NCBI RefSeq assembly: GCF_003589595.1
Contig: NW_020654422.1
Coordinates: 13,938,577 to 14,002,576, forward strand
Direction of reading: 5' to 3'
Length of the DNA: 64,000 nt
Source: Hyposmocoma kahamanoa
Taxonomy: Eukaryota; Arthropoda; Insecta; Lepidoptera; Cosmopterigidae
Part shown: in pieces, positions 57,284-64,000 of the stretch
How positions within the stretch are numbered: the first letter of the stretch is position 1
How the letters are laid out: the number at the start of each line of letters is the position of its first letter
Made by a program: the position numbers and the translations under genes
Notes under the pieces: model-generated
The model's database searches: none
Seen by the model: only the letters and a program-made list of their open reading frames with translations
Told to the model about the DNA's origin: nothing

Positions 57284-57877
57284 CCTGCGCTATCGTGAAA
57301 CGTTGTTATAGGAAGTTTTATGGAAAGGCTGGGACTGAGTAGCAATGGAAAAGCAAAAACTTAATTCGAAAGCTGTTTGCTCGCCTGACTACCCGTCGTG
57401 TACAACCGATCGAAATTGCCACGTAAGGAGAACTTGACTGAATTAAACTTATTTTTTAATTTATCTTATTATTGTTATTATTTTTTATTAATATGATTTA
57501 TTTTTTGTGAGACGTTTTTAATTATTTTTGTTTCATTTGGTTTCATAAAACTATGAATTGTATTTTCTTACTATGGCCTACGGATTGAATAAAACAATTA
57601 TTATTATTACAGTGTTATCGTGTAACGGAAAACAACGGAGAAGGGTCACAGCACGTAGAAAATTAAAGCAGTCCCGGCTCAAAAGAAACCTATCTCAGAA
57701 TTTAGCTTATATTAGGTAAGTAAATTCTGTATAGTTTTTATTTTCGATATCAGTGGCTATCATATCAATATTGCCTTTTGTTTTTCAATCTGTAATTCCA
57801 AATAAAAACATTACAAACAATTAATTCTATTACACAACCATTACACTGAATTTATTATAATATAATAAGCTAGACAA

Positions 57878-58080
57878 ACACACCAATTAACTTTGACTCA
57901 AACTAGGGAATCTACTGTACTATGACTACTAGAGCAACGGAATTCACTATCCGGGAAACTACCCAGAACATCCAGACCAGAACCGGTTTAGAAAGTAAGT
58001 TTCGAAATTGGTCCTACCGGGAATCTGGGACCTCCTCATCTAGCGACCATAGTGATAATCTGTGGGGCACTGAGGTCGTA
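57878..58080 (-). mobile_element. SINE-B copy 5, near full length
   Basis: 'tactgtactatgactactag', 'agcaacggaattcactatcc', 'cagaccagaaccggtttaga', 'aattggtcctaccgggaatc' and 'ctagcgaccat'. The ORF 57922-58242 is a shadow. Confidence 0.74.
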
Positions 58081-58280
58081 ATTTTATTTATAAATTATGA
58101 ATTACCGACACCCGTAGTGTTCCGTAATGTTTTCATTTTGAATTACAGGTTCCCTTTGATAACACGAGGGCAATTTGTCACGCCTAATAGTCCTGTGTGG
58201 GATACCATACCATATTCGACCACTCCGCACAGGGTGTGTTGATTAATTTTAAGTAGATAATGTAAAACAAATAAATAATA

Positions 58281-59274
58281 GGGGTTAAAGTATGAAATTG
58301 CCGATTTGTACTGAAAATCTAAATTGTTTATTTTTTAAATTTTTAACAAATTTATTTAATCAAAATAGTTGCCATTATTATCTATACATTGCTGCCATCT
58401 AATGGGAAGGTTATTAATGCCTTTGCGATAGAACTCCGACGATCTAGACTGCACAAACTGTGTGAAAGCATTTTGTACTGCCTCCTGGGAAGAAAACTTC
58501 TTGTCACGTAGATAATTGTCCAAATCACGAAAAAAAATGGTAGTCCGTTGGAGCAAGGTCTGGTGAATACGGAGGATGACGAATGGTTTCTAACTGCAGT
58601 TCCTGAAGGGTCAAAATGGTTTCTCGTGCTGTATGAGGTCTCGCGTTGTCGTGGAGCGATAATGGTGAAGATCGATTCATGAGTCGGGGCTGTTTTACTG
58701 CTAGTTTTGTCGACATGGTTCGGAGTTCGGCACAATAGACATCTGCCGTTATTGCTTGACCAGATCGGAGAAAACTATAGTGAATAACACCATGCTGAGA
58801 CCACCAAACAGTTACCATTACCATTTTATTGGTAAGTTTTGCTTTAGGACACTGTTGTGGCATTTGACCTGGGGTCAGCCATTGCATTTTTCTTTTCCGG
58901 TTATCATAAAGAATCCACTTTTCATCACATGTTACAATTCGATCCAATATTCCTTCATTTCTGTACCGGTTCAACAAGGCAACACAAGTTTCAACACGCG
59001 TTTCTTTCTGCAGATCAGTCAAATCATGAGGCACCCATTTTTCGTATTTTTTTATTTTATTGATTTGACGCAAGTGAGTCAATATTGTGGGTAAGGTAAC
59101 GTTAAACCATGCCGCTAATTCCTGGGTAGTTTGACTAGGATCGGCTTCCACTATCTCTCTTAATTCATCGTTATTCATCTTTGTGGGCGGTCTTCCTCGT
59201 GACTCGTTCTTTAAGTCGAAATTTCCATCACGAAAGCGTTTAAACCAAAATCGTACATTTCATACTTTAACCCC
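58281..59274 (-). mobile_element. mariner 3, 994 bp, complete ends
   Basis: Terminal inverted repeats 'ggggttaaagtatgaaat' at both ends, TA on each side (58279-58280 and 59275-59276). It is the youngest-looking of the three mariners and belongs to another family than mariners 1 and 2. Confidence 0.88.
58357..59178 (-). pseudogene. mariner 3 transposase, N-terminally deleted, one frameshift
   Basis: The first ATG of the long frame is at 59178. The same frame is open upstream to about 59265 ('VRFWFKRFRDGNFDL', 'ESRGRPPTK'), where it runs into the terminal repeat, so the first ~45 residues (first helix-turn-helix) of a normal ~345-residue protein are gone. Catalytic D,D34D residues are all present: 'TCDEKWILYDN', 'LHDNARPHTA' and 'YSPDLAPTDYHFF'. 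A T8 run (A8 on plus at about 58529-58537) has one base too many and shifts the frame to a stop at 58525. The other frame continues 'FFRDLDNYL' to 'DNNGNYFD' and a stop near 58357. The second HTH ('TTQELAAWFNVTLPTILTHL') is intact. It probably cannot bind its own ends. Confidence 0.85.
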
Positions 59275-59550
59275 TAATATATACCTAACTACTGTTTTTT
59301 TTAATTTCTGTTTTGTTCATTTCACAATATTATTCCTACCTTTATTGGTCAAATTATACTTCCATAAAATAGTTTTTGAAAAAAAAAGAACAAAAACTGT
59401 TAAAGAGTTTGATTATACATGAACATACATTATCTAGCTCTTAGTCACTGATATCGATAACAAAACCTATACAGAATTTACTTACCTAACATAAGCAAAA
59501 TTCCGAGGTAGGTTTCTTTTGCGCCGGGACTGGGTCACATTTGACCCTTA

Positions 59551-60085
59551 TCCTTTGAATGTTAATATTAAAACATTAATAATATAAACTAAATTAAAAT
59601 ATGTGCGACTGTGTTTTGCAACGACGATGTCGCTACAAAATCAATTTTATTGTCAGAGAATGCTTGGTTCTGTTACTAATTTGCGTTATAAATAAAAAAA
59701 TGCGGGTTTTGCGTATTTATAAAACCGTTCGAAACATATGATGCGGTGATGGATGGTTGTATTGGGAAAAAGCAACCTCAGCGTACATATTTCAACCAAG
59801 GCGGGAACGTTCTTAAATAAAAATGCCTGTTTAAAAGTTCCTGGAATATCCAATGGTAGGCAATGTAGGTGAAACCGCGTTGATACTCAAAAATCTTACA
59901 AGGCTAGTACATCACGGCGGAATAGAATGGGGGCGAAATTTTGCAACGAAATTGTACATAACATAACGAGTTTTATGTTAACTGTGTAACGTACTAACTA
60001 GATACTATATGGTAGGTGCGGGAGTTTCCAAGACTGCGCGAGAATGCTCCAGAAGAGTCGTGACCTCTTTTTTTTACAAAAATTC
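59551..60085. other. no gene recognised
   Basis: 60020-60054 has a kappaB-like and a heat-shock-like motif, discussed under rejected items. Confidence 0.4.
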
Positions 60086-60484
60086 AACAATAACAATAAC
60101 CAACACACTCATCGCGGCATTAGGGAAACCCTGTGTCGCGGGTGCCTTGGACACACACATAGACAACAACAAAGTACACCCAAACTCAGGAGAGAAATAA
60201 ATAAATATTAAACAACATCACATACGTTGCTCTGATCCCAAACTAAGTAACTAAAGTTCATATGTTATGGAAATCGGAAACAACGACGGTACCACAAACA
60301 TCCAGACAATATAGAAAAAAGTTTTCTACATTGACTCAGCTGGAGATCAAACCCGGGACCTCGGAGTTGGCGACACCATGAAAATCGATGTGCAAGTCAC
60401 TCGACCACGTAGGTCGTCAAATGTTTCTCCCGGTCCTCTGCTTGGCAGTCCAGTATAGTAACCATTCGGCCACGGAGGCAATTA
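60086..60484 (-). mobile_element. SINE-G copy 4, split by SINE-C copy 3
   Basis: 60086-60203 holds tail and body ('caataacaataacc', 'cgcgggtgccttggacacac', 'aactcaggagagaaataaat'). 60419-60484 holds the head ('tgtttctcccgg', 'ttcggccacggaggcaatta'). About 16 bases of the body are missing at the junction. Confidence 0.76.
60204..60418 (-). mobile_element. SINE-C copy 3, nested in SINE-G
   Basis: 'tcacatacgttgctctgatc', 'tatggaaatcggaaacaacg', 'gatcaaacccgggacctcgg' and 'gcaagtcactcgaccacgta' give body, B box and head in minus orientation. Confidence 0.78.
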
Positions 60485-60934
60485 AAGCCGCTCCTATTCC
60501 ATTCCGCAGCGATGTAAATTGACCCTAAGTATACTGATTCAACTCTCTCAATTTCAATTAATGTCAAACAATATCTAATTGAGTGATTCGTTTGCCATAG
60601 GCCAAGATATTTTCACAATGCATTAATTTGAACCAAAAAGATTGCTGTTTGAAATAGAAACAATGTACCAATGCACACTCCAATATGACAGAGAAAACAG
60701 GTGGTGTTTGCTTCTTCATTAAGCAAAATAAACATGAAAGCCTCAGTGCAGGCGTGGTGATACGTGAGCTGTTGTTTGTGAAAATACGGCTGAGTTTGTT
60801 GAATTTTGATGTTTGATGAAAATTCTTGAGTTGTTAGTTCTCAAAGTTACAGTTTATTTTCAATTTCCAGACACACATTTTACATTTTTGAACAACGTCG
60901 TCTCTCGTGAACTAGTTAGTAATGATAATATACC
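60485..60934. other. no feature recognised
   Basis: AT-rich spacer. Confidence 0.4.
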
Positions 60935-61145
60935 AGATAACCACATTGGTTACCTTGTCTCAAGTTTGGAAATTTTCTGCACTATGAGTACCAGAGCAAC
61001 ACAGTTCACACTCACTATCCAGAACACCCAGATAAAAAGTAATTCATAAAAGCTCATTTCCCAAATTGGGTTTACCTGAAACGAACGGGTTCGTACCTTG
61101 TCATTCTGCTCCACATGTCCACTCATTGAGCTACCGAGGTTATCG
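60935..61145 (-). mobile_element. SINE-B copy 6, with tRNA-like head
   Basis: Minus strand: 'ggtagctcaatgagtggaca' (A box), 'ggtacgaacccgttcg' (B box), then 'tttgggaaatgagctttt' and 'gtgttgctctggtactcata'. The best head of this family in the window. Confidence 0.74.
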
Positions 61146-61190
61146 AATTAGTAGATGACCACGACAAGCGGTCAATAATTTTAATAACCG

Positions 61191-61352
61191 TAGAGCTCCT
61201 TGTGAAAGAGTTAGTCCAGGGAAGTATCGTTACCTTACCTATTTCTACCGCCAACCAATAATGTGAGCAGTACTGCGTTCCGGTTTGGAAGGGTAAGGGT
61301 ACTGGTGAAATCACAGGCATATGGGACTTGTTAATTTATATCTCAGGGTGAT
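61191..61352 (+). mobile_element. REP-A copy 17, 5' half
   Basis: 'agctccttgtgaaagagtta' to 'tctcagggtgatcagggtga'. The 3' half is replaced by a GC-rich repeat. Confidence 0.7.
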
Positions 61353-61364
61353 CAGGGTGAATCA

Positions 61365-61450
61365 CGCGCGCGGTAGCGGAGACGCAGATCTGTGTCAACG
61401 CGCGGTTTAATCTGCGCGGGTGGAGCGGTTGTTGATCGCCGTAGTGATTA
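61365..61450 (-). repeat. GC-rich repeat unit 1
   Basis: Minus strand 'ggcgatcaacaaccgctcca' to 'gctaccgcgcgcgtg'. Same orientation as the unit at 61725-61825. Confidence 0.55.
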
Positions 61451-61724
61451 CACACGTAGCTGAAATCCTTCTTTGACAAGAATAGTTAATAATACAGAAC
61501 TCATTCAGGACGCTGCAGTTATACTGTCATTTGTTTTTGTTTACTCAAATAAAAAGACACCGAAGATAACATTCAACTTCATTACAAATATTTAAGAAAA
61601 TACGAAAATTAATTTTTCAACTACACACACTGTCACTGTGTGAATGTCAACTGAAACCTTTGATTATTTGTTAGGGAACATCCGAACGACAATTACTGGA
61701 ATAGACACAAATTGATTAAAAATC

Positions 61725-61825
61725 TGCGCGGTAGTGCGGAGCGCAGTGTGCCATACCCTGCGGTTCGCCGCGCCCTTGCGCTTCGCGCTCCGTCGCGGGG
61801 AGCGGTGTAGTGTGTTAATCGCCTA
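61725..61825 (-). repeat. GC-rich repeat unit 2
   Basis: Minus strand 'ggcgattaacacactacacc', 'gctccccgcgacgg' and 'gcgctccgcactaccgcgca'. Probably two copies of one CpG-rich MITE. Confidence 0.55.
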
Positions 61826-62080
61826 AGATCTCACACTGACTGGAAAAAGAGCTGATCTTCTTCTCTGCTGAGCATGTCGACTCTGACTTTTATCTTCGTG
61901 AAGACTCAGACTCAGCGACTGACACAGCATTATCAGTGGCGTTGTACAGGTCCTCGCGTGTGCAGGTGTAAGGGCGCGCAGGGCGCGACACAAGATGTGC
62001 CATTGTCTGGGGAGATACAGGGCGAGACTCTCCGAGCTATAACCCCAACCGTATATGCTTTCCTTGCTTCTGCCGACTTG
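61826..62080 (+). other. unassigned acidic coding-like fragment
   Basis: From about 61871 one frame reads 'EHVDSDFYLREDSDSATDTA', then stops. A shifted frame goes on 'VCRCKGAQGATQDVPLSGEI' to 'LVRNLFRDF'. Asp/Ser-rich starts occur in some DNA-transposon proteins, but I cannot assign this one. Confidence 0.3.
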
Positions 62081-62137
62081 GTCCGCAATCTATTTAGAGA
62101 CTTCTAAGTTTGCCAAGTCTCTAAACAGATTGCGGAC
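62081..62137. repeat. hairpin, 23-bp arms with one mismatch
   Basis: 'gtccgcaatctatttagaga' + 'ctt' pairs with 'aagtctctaaacagattgcg' + 'gac' across an 11-base loop. Confidence 0.8.
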
Positions 62138-62309
62138 TACAGAGTTGATGATGATCTTTAAACAGTTGAATAGATAGATGTTTATCAAACATATCAAAGA
62201 ACCATTCAATAAATTAGCCTTCAAATAATAAAAGAAACTCACATTGAGATTGGCACATTCGTTTGGGTGTTACGATGCCACGGACAGACCCACAAATACA
62301 TAGAAAATG

Positions 62310-62352
62310 GCTTCAGACGTACAACCTCCTCCTTTTTCTTGGGGGTTAAAAA
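62310..62352 (-). mobile_element. REP-P terminal fragment (copy 6)
   Basis: 'caacctcctcctttttcttg' + 'ggggttaaaaattg' resembles the 'aacctcctccttttttgaag' end of copy 2. Confidence 0.45.
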
Positions 62353-62420
62353 TTGAAAAAAACGCATAGTTTTGACAGTTATGAAACAGAACAAATTCTT
62401 TTAATTAACATTAGAATATT

Positions 62421-62628
62421 AACTGCCTCTGTGGTCGAGCGGTTACCATGGTGCACTGCTACGAAGAGATCCCGGGTTCGATTCCCGGGCCGGGAGAAAT
62501 ATTTGTGTGGCCTACATTTATTTCTCTCGTGAGTTTGGGTGTAGTTTGTTGTTGTCTATATGTGTATCCATGGCACCCGCGATTCAGGGTTTTCCTAGTG
62601 AGGGGCTATAAGTGTGTTGCGTTATTAA
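62421..62628 (+). mobile_element. SINE-G copy 5, only plus-strand copy
   Basis: 'aactgcctctgtggtcgagc', 'cccgggttcgattcccgggc', 'ggagaaatatttgtgtggcc', 'tttatttctctcgtgagttt' and 'ggggctataagtgtgttgc', ending GTTATTA. The ORF 62448-62633 is the translated SINE and recurs in reverse at copies 1 and 2. Confidence 0.82.
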
Positions 62629-62661
62629 ATTAGTGAAGAAATATCTTATATATAATTTCTC

Positions 62662-62806
62662 AGCGATGGCGCTATGGCAAAAAAAGTCGATGAAACCATA
62701 AACAAATGATCTGCGACAATTCGTAAGATCCGCTGGTTCTTTCCGTAGCTTAGTTGGCATAGCGTCTAACACAGTTTGCTAGAAGACGTTGTTCCGAATC
62801 CAGCGT
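62662..62806 (+). mobile_element. SINE-F copy 11, 5' half
   Basis: 'atggcgctatggc' leader, 'tccgctggttctttccgtag', 'cttagttggcatagcgtcta' and 'tgttccgaatccagc'. The tail is missing. Directly downstream of SINE-G copy 5. Confidence 0.72.
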
Positions 62807-62881
62807 ATATACAATAGCATATTACGTTAAATTAAAATGACTCTGTATACATATAAGACCAATCCATATCACGTACTTAGT

Positions 62882-62923
62882 CACCACGACCACGTACAGA
62901 GCGTACATGGTCGTGGTCGTACA
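62882..62923. repeat. short hairpin 'accacgacca'
   Basis: 'accacgaccacgtac' and 'gtacatggtcgtggt' form imperfect arms around agagc. Confidence 0.6.
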
Positions 62924-63100
62924 CAACTTTTACATATCTGATTATGGATGAAATTCGCTTCTCGAAAATATTAAAACAGACAAACTGATTGTCTTCATTT
63001 ATTAAGTTGACGCTCTATTCTAAGAAAGTCTCGGAAATTAGTTTTCTCGCAATACTTTGAATTTCCCCTTTTGTATAGCTAACATTTATAGCGATTTTGT

Positions 63101-63138
63101 TATTTGTTACATTAATATTGCTGTTAATGTAACAAATA
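63101..63138. repeat. perfect hairpin, 15-bp arms
   Basis: 'tatttgttacattaa' and 'ttaatgtaacaaata' with an 8-base loop. Not linked to a known element here. Confidence 0.75.
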
Positions 63139-64000
63139 GAATATTTAATATTTTCAAATAACTTTTGATCATGCTTAATAAAGTGTATATTTACACACTT
63201 AGTTACTCATAATTGCCTCGAGTTGAGTGCAAACTTTTGCGTCGATAGTTACAAAAATAACTTCAATATTAAACTGAGCGTTTGAAACTACGTATTTTAT
63301 TGATTAAATAACTACCATTAGCGTTAATATAGTACTGAAAGTTTGTTAACAGGAAATTGTTAATTTCGATTTTCAACTGTGGTGTTTATTTATTCATGTG
63401 AGTTTACGTTTTGAGGAGACTTATGCTTTCGTAAAATATAATATATGTTATTGGATCGTATGGATCAAAATGCATGGGTATAAAATAAAAATGAGTCTGC
63501 CCATTCGCCGGATTATCAAAAAGGTCGCTGTATCGGACTGAACGAATATGCGTCGGATGCTAACTATGAGTAAGCAAGGCCAGACAAAATGTACTCACAG
63601 ACTTTAATCAACAAGTTACACAATATATAGTGTGTTTTTTAACTGTGATAGTCTAGGGAAATCCGAAGCCATGGGAGATACAGAGAGCATGTCTTAGAAA
63701 CAATTAAGTCTGTTTTTGTGAAATCAATTTTGACATAGTAAATTTTATAATCAATGATGAGATATCCATAAAAGTAATTAAAATTGATTAATTTCTTTTT
63801 AGTACTGAATGCTGATCGACTTAGTTGAGATAAGGATCATTTTCAGTGAATTGAAAGAAAAAACCGGGATAGCAAAAGTTCGTCAAATTTAATAAAATGT
63901 TTTTATTTTTAAAATGAATAATTTTTTCATATAATATGAATAATATTGACATATTTGTTTTAACACTGATGGTTTTGGTTTCATATAAGGAAAATTTTAT
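63139..64000. other. no feature recognised
   Basis: AT-rich to the window end. Confidence 0.45.

Larger units (their letters stand above)
57641..59550. mobile_element. long-inverted-repeat element with nested mariner and SINE
   Basis: 57641-57757 ('cagtcccggctcaaaagaaa', 'taggtaagtaaattctgtat', 'tcgatatcagtggc') pairs with 59443-59550 in reverse complement ('cagtcccggcgcaaaagaaa', 'taggtaagtaaattctgtat', 'tcgatatcagtgac'). Arms of ~110 bases enclose SINE-B copy 5 and mariner 3. Whether the arms are the ends of one transposon or two copies of a MITE is undecided. Confidence 0.62.

Noticed and set aside
60020..60054. GGGAGTTTCC (kappaB-like) at 60020-60029 and GAATGCTCCAGAA (heat-shock-like, one mismatch) at 60042-60054
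   Set aside because: Short motifs are expected by chance in 64 kb and no promoter or gene follows.
1..64000. CRISPR arrays, bacterial operons, phage or prophage genes
   Set aside because: No regularly spaced direct repeats with unique spacers and no compact coding; the content is that of an animal genome.

Overview
The window looks like AT-rich intergenic or heterochromatic DNA from an insect, most likely a butterfly or moth. I base this on several dispersed repeats that I know as typical of lepidopteran genomes: a SINE with a 'cgtgatgaaacctgcacgtc'-type body and GATGATG tail, the 'aaggagg...gaagtcggtt' repeat, and the 'ctaatattataaatgcga' repeat. This is recognition from memory and was not tested by a search. 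I found no convincing host gene, rRNA, functional tRNA, CRISPR array or bacterial-type operon. Almost every open frame is a chance ORF in repeats or AT-rich DNA, or a decayed transposon protein.

Repeat labels used below (my own names). REP-A: ~240-300 bp dispersed repeat ending in CATAAAAAAA, 17 copies, both strands. SINE-G: tRNA-like head with a Gly(GCC)-like anticodon arm and a TTA-rich tail, 5 copies. SINE-C: shares the first ~20 bases of that head but has another body, 3 copies. SINE-F: head like 'tagctcagttgggagagc', tail 'gttcgatctttgtattaat', about 11 loci, several as inverted pairs. SINE-B: body with 'gtaccagagcaac', 6 loci, all on the minus strand. SINE-H: GATGATG-tailed, 4 copies. 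REP-P: 'gaagtcggtt' repeat, 6 copies. FB-1 and FB-2: foldback elements. Other MITEs are described one by one.

Layout. 0-12 kb: a piggyBac-like TTAA palindromic MITE, several other MITEs, REP-A copies, an RTE-like LINE tail, and a Ty3/gypsy gag fragment near 10.1-10.9 kb. 12-28 kb: mostly SINEs and REP-P in AT-rich DNA, with CpG-rich patches near 24.6-25.7 kb. 28-34 kb: two decayed mariner elements in opposite orientation about 1 kb apart; the first is nested in a second copy of the TTAA MITE. 34-45 kb: REP-A, LINE 3' ends, and the largest single element, a decayed CR1/Jockey-like LINE at 37.69-40.58 kb. 45-57 kb: long stretches with little recognised, plus foldback elements and REP-A/SINE nesting. 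57-63 kb: a third mariner inside a long inverted repeat, a SINE-in-SINE nest and GC-rich direct repeats.

Nothing here forms a pathway. The main interest is the nested structure, which gives a relative insertion order, and the many inverted repeats that could yield double-stranded RNA if transcribed. I found no clearly undescribed protein system. All boundaries were read by eye and may be off by several bases, or by tens of bases for diverged copies.
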